Source: Acetatifactor muris
GTDB taxonomy: Bacteria > Bacillota > Clostridia > Lachnospirales > Lachnospiraceae
Assembly: GCA_023664365.1 (NCBI GenBank)
Contig: JAMPFR010000001.1
Location: 4,074-68,073 of the forward strand
Direction of reading: 5' to 3'
Length of the DNA stretch: 64,000 bases
Part shown: piece after piece, positions 7,318 through 15,466 of the stretch
How positions within the stretch are numbered: the first letter of the stretch is position 1
Layout of the letters: each line of letters opens with the position of its first letter
Made by a program: the position numbers and the translations under genes
The notes under the pieces: generated by a model
What the model was told of the DNA's origin: nothing
The model's database searches: none
What the model saw: only the letters and a program-made list of their open reading frames with translations

Positions 7318-10300
7318 ATGAAAAAGTATTATAATATTTTGATAGGGATCACCATGCTGACCATATTGAGCGTGTTCTTTATTCTGTGCCAGTTTAAATC
7401 GGAGGACGACGCGGCGGAAGAGGATGTGGTCTATGAAATGAACGCGGGCTGGCAGCGTATTCTAATGGAGCCTCACGGGGAAGGGCAGGCATCGGGCGGC
7501 GAAGTCCCCTGGGGCGAAGCGCCATGGGACGAAGCGCCATGGGACAGCGAGAGAGCCGCTATTGTCGTATCCCTTCCCTATAATGGGATCAGCGAGCCGG
7601 GTCAGCCGGTCATATTTGAGAACACGATCCCCCCGGAATATGCCGGGCTGACGCTGGTGTTTTATTCTACAAGATCTGCGGTGCGGGTAAGCCTTGACAA
7701 CAAGGTGATCTATCAGTATGGTGTGGAGAACCGGCGGATGTTCGGCAAGTCGCCGGGCAACAGGATAAATTTTGTGGATCTGCCTGAACGGATAGAGGAG
7801 GGGCGCCTTCGCATCGAGCTTACCTCACCCTACGAGGATGCCTCGGCTTCTCTTGGCAGGGTGACGGTATCCCAGAAGGATACTGTTATTTTGCAGCTGA
7901 TAGAGGATAATCTGGTGAATCTGTCCTGCTGCATCATCATATTGATCTGCACGGTGGTATTTCTGATCTTACAGTTTGTGTGTATGCGCACCGGTCGTAA
8001 TACATACGGCATACTCTGGCTGGCCGCCCTTGGCATAGACACGGGGCTGTATTATCTGGTCAGGACGGAGATATTGAGCGTCCTCTATGGCGCGAAGGCC
8101 ATCTTTTCCATGGGGCAGTATCTCTTTATCATGTTGATCCCCATCTTCATACTGCTGTATCTGTCAAAAAATATCGGGAAGGCATACCCGAAATTCTTTG
8201 TGGTATTATTTGCGGCGGCTAATTTGAATGTGTTTGTACAGCTGATCCTTCAGGTATGTAATATTTTCGATCTGGCGGACATGGTGGAGGCAACGGCTAT
8301 ATTGTTCCGGGTGGTGATCGTCACCGGTATCTGTTTGAATGTGAAGGAGGGCATAACCCACAGAACGACAGGCAGCTGGATCACGGCAGCCGTGAGCGGA
8401 ATATTACTGTTGGGAGAGCTGGGGGAGATATTCGGCCTGGGGAATGGTACGACGTTTGACGCCCAGGGAAGCACAAAAAGCAGCCGGTATGCCATGACCC
8501 TGTTCCTGTTCATCCTTGCAGGCTACTATATCGTTCATATCACAAGGAATCAGAGGAAGGAGGCGGAGGAAAATGCCCGGAAAGCCCTTGCTGCAAGTGA
8601 AGCAAAGGGAAAATTTCTGGCAAATATGTCTCATGAGATCCGTACTCCCATCAACGCGGTCCTGGGTATGGATGAAATGATATTAAGAGAGTCTAAGGAA
8701 ACAAAAACCAGGGAATATGCCATGGACATTCTGACAGCCGGACAGACCCTTCTTTCGCTGGTCAACGATATTCTGGATCTTTCCAAGATAGAATCCGGCA
8801 AGATGGAGCTCATGCCGACAAATTATGATATCAGCAGCATGATCCACGATCTGTCCAATATGACGGAAATGCGTGTGGAAAAGAAAAATATGCAGGCCCG
8901 GGTGGAGACGGATCTGGAATCCGCCTGCGCCTATCTGCAGCTTCATGTGGAGGTAGACTCCGAACTCCCCTGTACCCTCTATGGGGATGACGTGAGGATA
9001 CGACAGGTGCTCACGAATATCCTCACCAATGCGGTGAAGTACACTCAGGAAGGGCATATCTGGCTCCGGGTTCGTCTGGAAAAGAAAGAGGACCGAAGAG
9101 CCACGCTTTATTTTGAAGTGGAGGATACGGGGATCGGGATCAAGGAGGAGGATCTGCCGAAGCTCTATGCGGAATTTGAGCGGATTGAGGAAAACCGGAA
9201 CCGGAACATAGAGGGGACAGGGCTTGGCATGAGCATTACCATTCAGCTGCTGCAGATGATGGGCAGCCGCCTGCAGATGGAGAGCGTTTACGGGAAGGGG
9301 TCGAAGTTCTCCTTTTATCTGGAGCAGGACATTGTGGAAGATAAACCGGTGGGTGACTTCAAGCAGAATGTGCAGAGGCTGGCGGCGGAATATATCTATA
9401 AGACAGGCTTCACGGCGCCGGATGCAGAGGTGCTGGTGGTGGATGATAACGGGGTGAACCGCAAGGTGTTCGAGAACCTGCTGCGCCAGACGCGGGTAAA
9501 AATCACGGAGGCAGACAGCGGTGCAAAATGTCTTGAGTTGACAAAACAAAAACATTTTGACATAATCTTCCTGGACCATATGATGCCGGAGATGGACGGT
9601 GTGGAGACCCTGGAGCGGCTGCGGAAGGATACCGAAAATCCCTGCAGTGGCGTCCCCGTGATTGCTTTGACTGCAAATGCAGTTTCCGGCGCCAGGGAGC
9701 AGTATCTGGAATGCGGCTTCAACGATTATCTGTCGAAGCCTATCGTTTCGGAAAAACTGGAAAGAATGCTGTGCAGCTATCTGCCGGAGGATCTGATCCG
9801 GGAGGCGGAGGAAGAGGACGGGGAGCCGGCGGAGAGTGCCGCGGGGAAGCCGGACTTAGAACAGCTGCCTGCCGTGGAAGGGCTGGACTGGAATTACGCC
9901 TGGCTGCATCTGCCGGAAATGAGCCTGCTGCAAACCACGGTGGAAGCCTTTTACGAGCAGATACCCATGGCCGGGGAGAAGCTTGCCGCCTGCTATCAGG
10001 CTGTCAGCGGTGATGGTGAGTTCTCGCAGTACCGGATACAGGTACACGCCATGAAAAGCCTGGCTGCCACAGTGGGTATCCTTCCCCTTGCGGGAATGGC
10101 AAAGGTTCTGGAGGATGCGGCAGGAAAAGAACAGCCGGAAGCCATTCACAGTATGCACGGGATATTTATGACAGAGTGGAATAGTTACCGGGAAAAGCTG
10201 GCAGGGGTTTTCGGAATAAAAGCGCCGGAGGAAAAGGCGGAGATGGAGGACAGCTCCATTATCTGCGCGCTGCTGGACATGCTTCGCCTTGCCATGCAGG

Positions 10301-10482
10301 ATATGGACATTGACGATGCGGACGAAAGGATGAAACAGATTTATACATATCGGTATCCTGAGGAAGTACAGCGGAACGTGGAACTTTTGAAGGCGGCAGT
10401 AGAAAATTTGGATCCGGAACAAACTGAAGCTTATGTTCAGACGCTGATAAAGCAGCTTTCCGGACAGAAAGAGAGTGTGTAA
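7318..10482 (+). CDS. Seven-TM hybrid sensor histidine kinase with receiver and Hpt domains
   Basis: A 1054-residue hybrid kinase. In order it shows a membrane anchor (5-22), an external beta-rich sensor region (about 40-190), a seven-TM block resembling 7TMR-DISM (about 198-410), HisKA with HEIRTP (phospho-acceptor His439), and a HATPase with the N box LTNILTNAVKY and G boxes VEDTGIGI and GTGLGMS. A receiver with Asp753 (LDHMMPEMDG) follows, then a C-terminal Hpt-like domain with HAMKS (His910). The external domain holds a short PW repeat (GEVPW, GEAPW, DEAPW). The chain permits a full His-Asp-His phosphorelay ending at the next gene's receiver. It is co-operonic with the MotA/MotB-like pair, which is unusual and suggests that the two halves share an input or output. 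Confidence 0.92.
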   Translation: MKKYYNILIGITMLTILSVFFILCQFKSEDDAAEEDVVYEMNAGWQRILMEPHGEGQASGGEVPWGEAPWDEAPWDSERAAIVVSLPYNGISEPGQPVIFENTIPPEYAGLTLVFYSTRSAVRVSLDNKVIYQYGVENRRMFGKSPGNRINFVDLPERIEEGRLRIELTSPYEDASASLGRVTVSQKDTVILQLIEDNLVNLSCCIIILICTVVFLILQFVCMRTGRNTYGILWLAALGIDTGLYYLVRTEILSVLYGAKAIFSMGQYLFIMLIPIFILLYLSKNIGKAYPKFFVVLFAAANLNVFVQLILQVCNIFDLADMVEATAILFRVVIVTGICLNVKEGITHRTTGSWITAAVSGILLLGELGEIFGLGNGTTFDAQGSTKSSRYAMTLFLFILAGYYIVHITRNQRKEAEENARKALAASEAKGKFLANMSHEIRTPINAVLGMDEMILRESKETKTREYAMDILTAGQTLLSLVNDILDLSKIESGKMELMPTNYDISSMIHDLSNMTEMRVEKKNMQARVETDLESACAYLQLHVEVDSELPCTLYGDDVRIRQVLTNILTNAVKYTQEGHIWLRVRLEKKEDRRATLYFEVEDTGIGIKEEDLPKLYAEFERIEENRNRNIEGTGLGMSITIQLLQMMGSRLQMESVYGKGSKFSFYLEQDIVEDKPVGDFKQNVQRLAAEYIYKTGFTAPDAEVLVVDDNGVNRKVFENLLRQTRVKITEADSGAKCLELTKQKHFDIIFLDHMMPEMDGVETLERLRKDTENPCSGVPVIALTANAVSGAREQYLECGFNDYLSKPIVSEKLERMLCSYLPEDLIREAEEEDGEPAESAAGKPDLEQLPAVEGLDWNYAWLHLPEMSLLQTTVEAFYEQIPMAGEKLAACYQAVSGDGEFSQYRIQVHAMKSLAATVGILPLAGMAKVLEDAAGKEQPEAIHSMHGIFMTEWNSYREKLAGVFGIKAPEEKAEMEDSSIICALLDMLRLAMQDMDIDDADERMKQIYTYRYPEEVQRNVELLKAAVENLDPEQTEAYVQTLIKQLSGQKESV

Positions 10483-11315
10483 TGAAAAATATATTATTCA
10501 TTGGGAGACTGAATGATATTGTAAAGGATGTGAACGCGTATCTGTCGGAATGCTTTCATGTACAGCTGTGCTCTGAAAATGCAGGTGTTGTGGAAGGTAT
10601 GCTGAAAATAGTGAAGCCTGATTTGGTCTTGATCAGTCTGGTTGGCGCTTATGATATTGATTCCTCCATATTTTATCTGCTGAGTAAGGAATATGGGGAT
10701 ACGCCGGTCATTACCATAGGTACAAAGGATGAATGCTCCTATTTTACGAGATTTTATGAGGAAACTCAGTTTGAGAACCTGATTCGGCCGGTGGAGAATC
10801 AGGATATTTATCAGGCAATCTGCCGCAGGCTTGGGATCGAGGCGGCAGCCGGGGGCGAAAAGATAAGTTCTGTCGAAACGGCAGGCCCGGACGGGGAAGC
10901 CGGCCCGGCAGGAAGGATAAACCCGGCGGGAGAACTGCGTCCGGCTAAAAAGCATATTCTTGTGGTGGACGATAACGGTACCACATTGCGCACAGTGAAG
11001 GCCATGCTGGAGGATCGGTTTGAGGTTTCGGTGGCAATCTCCGGCGCCCAGGCCATGACATCCATGGGGAAGAAGCGGCCGGATCTGATCCTGTTGGATT
11101 ATGAAATGCCGGTCTGCGACGGGCGCATGACCCTTGAAATGATCCGTGCGGAGGAGGAGCTTTGCGATATTCCGGTTATCTTTCTGACCGGCGTAAACAG
11201 CAGGGATCACATAGAAGCCGTATTGGAGCTGCGCCCGGCAGGGTATTATCTGAAGCCGCCGGTAAAGGAAGTGCTGATCGAGAAGATAGAGGGCGTGTTG
11301 GGGAAGCTTAGCTGA
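10482..11315 (+). CDS. Double-receiver response regulator without a DNA-binding domain
   Basis: A 277-residue protein with two receiver-like domains joined by a Gly/Pro/Ala-rich linker (about 125-160). The C-terminal receiver is canonical: VVDDN, phospho-acceptor Asp206 in LLDYEMPVCDG, and the conserved Lys in YYLKPPV. The N-terminal one (1-117) keeps the fold but has Ser in the phospho-acceptor region (VLISLVGAYD), so it is probably a pseudo-receiver. There is no HTH, GGDEF or other output domain, so it must act through protein contacts or pass on phosphate. Its start overlaps the kinase stop by one base (TAATG), showing translational coupling. Confidence 0.85.
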   Translation: MKNILFIGRLNDIVKDVNAYLSECFHVQLCSENAGVVEGMLKIVKPDLVLISLVGAYDIDSSIFYLLSKEYGDTPVITIGTKDECSYFTRFYEETQFENLIRPVENQDIYQAICRRLGIEAAAGGEKISSVETAGPDGEAGPAGRINPAGELRPAKKHILVVDDNGTTLRTVKAMLEDRFEVSVAISGAQAMTSMGKKRPDLILLDYEMPVCDGRMTLEMIRAEEELCDIPVIFLTGVNSRDHIEAVLELRPAGYYLKPPVKEVLIEKIEGVLGKLS

Positions 11316-11320
11316 ATAGA

Positions 11321-11349
11321 TTGCATAAATCGAACGATTTGGATATAAT
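11321..11349 (+). promoter_or_regulatory. Antitoxin promoter with internal operator
   Basis: TTGCAT (11321-11326), a 17-base spacer and TATAAT (11344-11349) make a strong promoter. The spacer holds the inverted repeat AAATCG-AA-CGATTT (11327-11340). This fits the usual autorepression of toxin-antitoxin operons by the antitoxin. Confidence 0.6.
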
Positions 11350-11373
11350 AATAGCACAGGAAGGAGTGGTTTT

Positions 11374-11589
11374 ATGTCAGTGACAGCAACAGAACTGAAA
11401 AACAATTTTGGAAAGTATCTGGTATTGTCTGCAACAGAGGACATCTATATCACCAAAAACGGAAAAGTAGTGGCAAAGCTGACTAATCCATATCAGGACA
11501 GAGTACAGACCGCAAAATCCTTATTTGGAATTCTTCCGGCGGATGCGGATATAGATAAAGTAAAAAGTGAGAGGCTTGGTGCAAAATAA
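11374..11589 (+). CDS. Phd/YefM-family antitoxin
   Basis: A 71-residue protein starting SVTATELKNNFGKYL, the standard Phd/YefM opening helix, followed by the strand pair DIYITKNGKVVAKL. The family binds operator DNA through the N-terminus and blocks its toxin with the C-terminus. The gene has a strong AGGAAGGAG ribosome site and its own promoter with a dyad. The PIN toxin gene starts immediately after the stop. The antitoxin appears intact although its toxin is truncated. Confidence 0.85.
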   Translation: MSVTATELKNNFGKYLVLSATEDIYITKNGKVVAKLTNPYQDRVQTAKSLFGILPADADIDKVKSERLGAK

Positions 11590-11880
11590 ATGAAAGCACT
11601 GATCGATACAAACGTGATCGTTGATGCATTGACATCCAGGCAGCCGTGGAAAGAAGGTGCAGAAAAGATTTTCCTTATGGCAGCTAATCGCGTGATGGAT
11701 ATGTATATTACAGCAAGCTCTGCGACGGACATATATTATCTTGTAAGGAAATATCTGCACAGCGCAGAACAGGCAAAGCAGGTGATGGGAAAATTATATT
11801 CTCTTATAGGAATACTGACGGTGACAGGGGATGAATGTATAGATGCTCTGGCATCATCGGTCGGGACTAGTGGGTATTGA
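11590..11880 (+). pseudogene. PIN-domain toxin (VapC-like), 3'-truncated
   Basis: A 96-residue reading frame opening MKALIDTNVIVDAL, the first acidic motif of PIN ribonucleases, and keeping the helical middle region to about residue 88. It then runs into VGTSGY and stops. Intact PIN toxins of this type are about 130-140 residues and carry further acidic residues in the lost C-terminal part, so this copy should be inactive. The stop falls inside the -35 box of the LacI promoter, so the truncation coincides with the left edge of the glucan locus. It could alternatively be a short expressed remnant that still binds the antitoxin. Confidence 0.75.
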
Positions 11881-11905
11881 CTTAAGAAAAACGTTTTGGT
11901 ATAAT
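11877..11905 (+). promoter_or_regulatory. Promoter of the LacI regulator gene
   Basis: TTGACT (11877-11882), a 17-base spacer and TATAAT (11900-11905) form a near-consensus promoter. The spacer contains the candidate LacI operator at 11884-11901, implying autoregulation. Confidence 0.7.
11884..11901 (+). promoter_or_regulatory. Candidate LacI operator, copy 1
   Basis: The 18 bases AAGAAAAACGTTTTGGTA recur exactly at 16778-16795 before the first binding-protein gene. The core AAAACGTTTT is palindromic with a central CG, as expected for LacI-family sites. Its position between -35 and -10 would block transcription of the regulator gene. Confidence 0.65.
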
Positions 11906-11928
11906 CAGGGCAAAGGAAGGTGTTTGCT

Positions 11929-12963
11929 TTGAAACGGATTACGATCAAGGATGTGGCCCGGGAAGCGGGGGTATCTATAACGACGGTGTCCCATGCGCTG
12001 TCCGGACAGGGCGTCATGAAGCAGGAGACCCGTGACAGGGTGGTTGAAATCGCCCATAAAATGCAGTATATGCCGGACTGGAACGGGAGAAACCTGAAGG
12101 CCTCCGAGACGGGCGTGGTGGGCTTCTTTACATCTTCCATCCGCGGCTATTACGGGATACTGGCGGATGTCATGTATGAGGAGTGCCGCAAAACCGGATA
12201 TGAAATGGAGGTATTCATTACCGACAGCGGGGATAGTCTGCTCAATATCCTGCTCAGCCGGCGTGTGGACGGAGCAGTGATTCTGCATAACGGTTTTCTG
12301 GAAAGGCATGAAGCGATCCTGAAGGATTCAGAGCTGCCCACGGTTTTTCTGGACAGGGAGATTCAGACGAAGTACATATCCAGCGTACTGCTTGACTCTT
12401 ATCCGGCCGGAAGAATGGCGGCGGAGTATCTGTTTTCTCTGGGACACCGCCGTCTGATGATGCTCAGGGGAGAGGATACCTTTGACGGGATCGAGCGTCA
12501 GAAAGGGTTTGAGGATTATCTGAGGGAGCAGGGACATCCTCTGGAGCAGGACTATTTGCTGAACGGAAGGTTTGACAGGTGGGTGGCATATGGAGAGATG
12601 AACCGCTTCTTGGAAAAAAAACTGCCGTTTCCGGATGCGATTTTTGCAGCCAATGACGATAGCGCTTTTGGCTGTATCAAGGCGCTTATGGAGGCGGGGT
12701 ACAGCGTCCCGGCGGATGTCAGCGTCCTGGGCTGCGACGACATTGAGTTGAGCCAGTGGTATGTCCCGGCGCTTTCTACCATCTGCACCCACATAGCGGA
12801 TCAGGGAATCACTGCCATGAATGAGATTGTGGCTCTGATACGCAAGGAATGCAGCGGGAAGATCCAACTGATAAAAGGACAGATCATTGAGAGGGCGTCC
12901 TGCAGAAAGGCGGAGCAGGCTGCGGGTCCGTCGGCTGACTGTATGAGGCCCGCCGGAGTATAA
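11929..12963 (+). CDS. LacI-family transcriptional regulator of the glucan locus
   Basis: A regulator of about 344 residues with an N-terminal LacI HTH (ITIKDVAREAGVSITTVSHAL) and a periplasmic-binding-protein-like sugar-sensing domain, as in LacI, CcpA and RbsR. I prefer TTG 11929 because AAAGGAAGG ends eight bases before it. GTG 11920 is also in frame but overlaps that ribosome site. It is the first gene of the locus and lies 8 bases before the GH55-like lipoprotein gene. It probably represses its own promoter and the transport operon through the AAAACGTTTT sites. The inducer is inferred to be a beta-glucan oligosaccharide. Confidence 0.92.
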   Translation: MKRITIKDVAREAGVSITTVSHALSGQGVMKQETRDRVVEIAHKMQYMPDWNGRNLKASETGVVGFFTSSIRGYYGILADVMYEECRKTGYEMEVFITDSGDSLLNILLSRRVDGAVILHNGFLERHEAILKDSELPTVFLDREIQTKYISSVLLDSYPAGRMAAEYLFSLGHRRLMMLRGEDTFDGIERQKGFEDYLREQGHPLEQDYLLNGRFDRWVAYGEMNRFLEKKLPFPDAIFAANDDSAFGCIKALMEAGYSVPADVSVLGCDDIELSQWYVPALSTICTHIADQGITAMNEIVALIRKECSGKIQLIKGQIIERASCRKAEQAAGPSADCMRPAGV

Positions 12964-12971
12964 GGGGCAGT

Positions 12972-15119
12972 ATGGGTAAGGCAATGAAAAAAGGTACGGG
13001 AAGGGAAATAAAGAAAAACGGGCAGAAAAAGAGCAGGATCGTCACGCTCTGTGCAGCAGCTGTCTGTATGATGCTCTGCGCCTGCGGAGCAGCAGATACG
13101 AATGGTACGGCGGGAATGCCGCAGGGAATGATTCGGGAAAATGACGCGGGGCAGAAGGGCGGCAATGGGGCGCAGGAGCATGATACTATGCCTGAAACGG
13201 ATGCAGGAGCTTCCGGGGAGGGGATGAATCCGGCGGAAGGAATGGGTTCGGCGGAAGGAGACAGGGGATTGGAAGAGAAGCAGCAGCGGGATTCGGATCA
13301 TATTTCAGGAGAGGAAGTCATTCCCGGAAGGCAGGATTATCATCTGGAGGCATTCGGCGGGAATGTGTATTTTTTTGCGCCGGAGGACGACCCGGAGGAG
13401 GTGCAGGGGATACTGGAGGCAATCTGGAAAAAGCAGGAGAAAAATCAATTCGGTGACGACAGGTATGCAGTCTATTTCCTGCCCGGCGTCTATGACGAGA
13501 AGATCCGGGCAAAGGTGGGTTTCTATACGCAGATAGCAGGTCTTGGAGCTTCGCCGGACGATGTATCTCTTTATGACCTGACCTGTGACGCCAGGTGGCT
13601 GGGGGACAATAAGAATCACAATGCCACATGTAATTTCTGGCGGGGGGTAGAAAATCTGTCTGTCCGGGAATATGCCACCTGGGCGGTATCTCAGGCAACC
13701 TTCATGCGGCGTGTGCATATCGGAAAAACGATTTATCTCCATGACAGCAACGGCTGGGCCAGCGGCGGGTTCCTGGCGGACAGCAAGGTGGAGCTGGCGG
13801 TCAATTCCGGCACTCAGCAGCAATGGCTGTCCCGAAACTGTGACTGGAGCACCTGGATCGGTGAGAACTGGAATATGGTTTTTGCCGGAATCGAGGCGGG
13901 AAAGACGCCGGAGGGAACCTGGCCGGAGCATGCCTACACAGATGTGCCGGTGGTGGACTGCATCCGAGAGAAGCCTTTTCTGACTTATGATGAAGAGAGA
14001 GGGTTCGGGGTATACCTTCCGGAAATCAGGACAGAGGCGGTTGGCACAGACTGGAATCCCGGGGAATTCCTTCCCATGGAAACCTTTTATATAGCCGGAG
14101 CGGAGACAGATACGGCGGAAACCATGAATCGTGCCCTGGCGGAAGGGAAAAACCTGTTCCTGACCCCCGGAGTGTATGAATTGGATGCCGCACTGGCAGT
14201 TGACAGGGAGGGTACGGTGATCCTGGGGACAGGCCTTGCAACGCTCTGCTCCATGAAGGGAAACTCCTGCATGGAGGTGACAGGCGGCGGAGTGACGGTG
14301 GCGGGCATTTTGTTTGATGCCGGGCCGGAATCTACGGAGCATCTGCTGGCGGTGGGAGAGAAGTCGGCGGATGACAGCCGAGAAACAGCTGATGAGGCGG
14401 TCGCGGGGGAATCCCAGGCAGCAGGCAGCCGGAAAACAGCGGCCGGCGGGGAGGCGGCGGACAGCCGGACAGCAACAGACAGTGGGGAAGCGGTCGGCGG
14501 CGGAGAGACGACACCTGGCGTTACCCTGCTGGCGGATCTGTTTTTCCGTGTGGGCGGCGCAAAGAACTATGATACAGAGGTGGACTGTTGTGTGGAGCTT
14601 CATCAGGACGGCGTGATAGGGGACAATTTCTGGGTCTGGCGGGCAGACCACGGAAGCGGCGTGGGCTGGCGGCGCAACAGAGCCAGGAACGGAATCCGGG
14701 TGACAGGGGATGATGTGACGATCTATGCGCTGATGGTGGAGCATTTTCAGGAGTACCAGACAATCTGGGAAGGAGAAAACGGGGAAGTGGTCTTTTACCA
14801 GTGCGAGATTCCCTATGATGTGCCGAGCCAGGAGGAGTGGGTCAGCCATGACGGAGCGGTGAACGGCTTTGCGTCCTACAAGGTGGCGGATACGGTGGAG
14901 AGCCACCGGGCATGCGGACTCGGAATCTATCTGTACAACAGGGACGCCACAGTGGAACTGCACAGTGCAATGGAGATCCCGGAGGAAGCAGAGGGGATTC
15001 TTGTACATCATATATGTACGGTGATGATCACGGGGAATCCGGGTATTACCCATATCATTAATGAGCAGGGGGATGCGGTGGTGACTCCCGGCGCAAGGGC
15101 AGTGATCCTGGAGCGTTGA
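12972..15119 (+). CDS. Secreted beta-helix lipoprotein, GH55-like (putative glucan-active)
   Basis: A 715-residue exported lipoprotein (lipobox LCAC, Cys38) with an acidic, Gly-rich linker to about residue 115. The rest resembles a right-handed parallel beta-helix family often labelled coagulation factor 5/8 type or adenylyl cyclase in Actinobacteria and related in fold to GH55 exo-beta-1,3-glucanases. Recalled family segments include YFLPGVYD, NFWRGVENLSV, GWASGGFLADS and IWEGENG. A low-complexity insertion of about 55 residues rich in Ser, Ala, Glu and Gly (roughly 460-515) interrupts the helix. The glucan setting favours an external glucanase or glucan-binding role; catalysis is not shown. 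The ATG at 12972 follows AAGGGG. Confidence 0.7.
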   Translation: MGKAMKKGTGREIKKNGQKKSRIVTLCAAAVCMMLCACGAADTNGTAGMPQGMIRENDAGQKGGNGAQEHDTMPETDAGASGEGMNPAEGMGSAEGDRGLEEKQQRDSDHISGEEVIPGRQDYHLEAFGGNVYFFAPEDDPEEVQGILEAIWKKQEKNQFGDDRYAVYFLPGVYDEKIRAKVGFYTQIAGLGASPDDVSLYDLTCDARWLGDNKNHNATCNFWRGVENLSVREYATWAVSQATFMRRVHIGKTIYLHDSNGWASGGFLADSKVELAVNSGTQQQWLSRNCDWSTWIGENWNMVFAGIEAGKTPEGTWPEHAYTDVPVVDCIREKPFLTYDEERGFGVYLPEIRTEAVGTDWNPGEFLPMETFYIAGAETDTAETMNRALAEGKNLFLTPGVYELDAALAVDREGTVILGTGLATLCSMKGNSCMEVTGGGVTVAGILFDAGPESTEHLLAVGEKSADDSRETADEAVAGESQAAGSRKTAAGGEAADSRTATDSGEAVGGGETTPGVTLLADLFFRVGGAKNYDTEVDCCVELHQDGVIGDNFWVWRADHGSGVGWRRNRARNGIRVTGDDVTIYALMVEHFQEYQTIWEGENGEVVFYQCEIPYDVPSQEEWVSHDGAVNGFASYKVADTVESHRACGLGIYLYNRDATVELHSAMEIPEEAEGILVHHICTVMITGNPGITHIINEQGDAVVTPGARAVILER

Positions 15120-15226
15120 GTTTTCCATTTTTAAGGTTTATATTTGTCAAACTAACTGGTATAATAAAAATAACAGCAAATGCCGTCCATGATGTGGTGC
15201 GGGCAGAAAGGAGCGGTACAATCTCT

Positions 15227-15466
15227 ATGATAAAAGTCCTGCCGGAGGCAGATTTGAAGGAAATTCAAAATGTTGCAAAAAGGCTGCTGAAGAAGCGTGG
15301 CGCGGAATGCCCATTTGCCTTGAAGAGCAGAGAGGATATTTACAGGGATCTTGAAGTCTCCCGCCAGCAGATTGCTGATGGGGATTATCAGGATGCCGGA
15401 GAGTTTTTGGCGGAGGTCAGGAAAGAGTATGGAAAGGATGTACAAGATGGCAAAAGTAAAAACTAA
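15227..15466 (+). CDS. Small antitoxin-like protein
   Basis: A 79-residue protein from the ATG at 15227, chosen for the AAAGGAG site before it. The C-terminal half (IYRDLEVSRQQIADGDYQDA then EFLAEVRKEYG) resembles the toxin-binding tail of RelB/Phd-like antitoxins, where a SRxQIxxGxxxDAxxxLxxxRxxYG pattern is common. No toxin gene follows; the next gene is a flavin reductase overlapping by 20 bases. A weak promoter (TTTATA 15137-15142, TATAAT 15160-15165) lies upstream. It is either an orphan antitoxin or an unrelated small helical protein. Confidence 0.55.
   Translation: MIKVLPEADLKEIQNVAKRLLKKRGAECPFALKSREDIYRDLEVSRQQIADGDYQDAGEFLAEVRKEYGKDVQDGKSKN

Noticed and set aside
13305..15128. A 607-codon open frame on the minus strand
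   Set aside because: It lies wholly antisense to the GH55-like lipoprotein gene, has no ribosome site or domain, and is Cys/His/Arg-rich as expected from antisense reading of a gene with biased codons.
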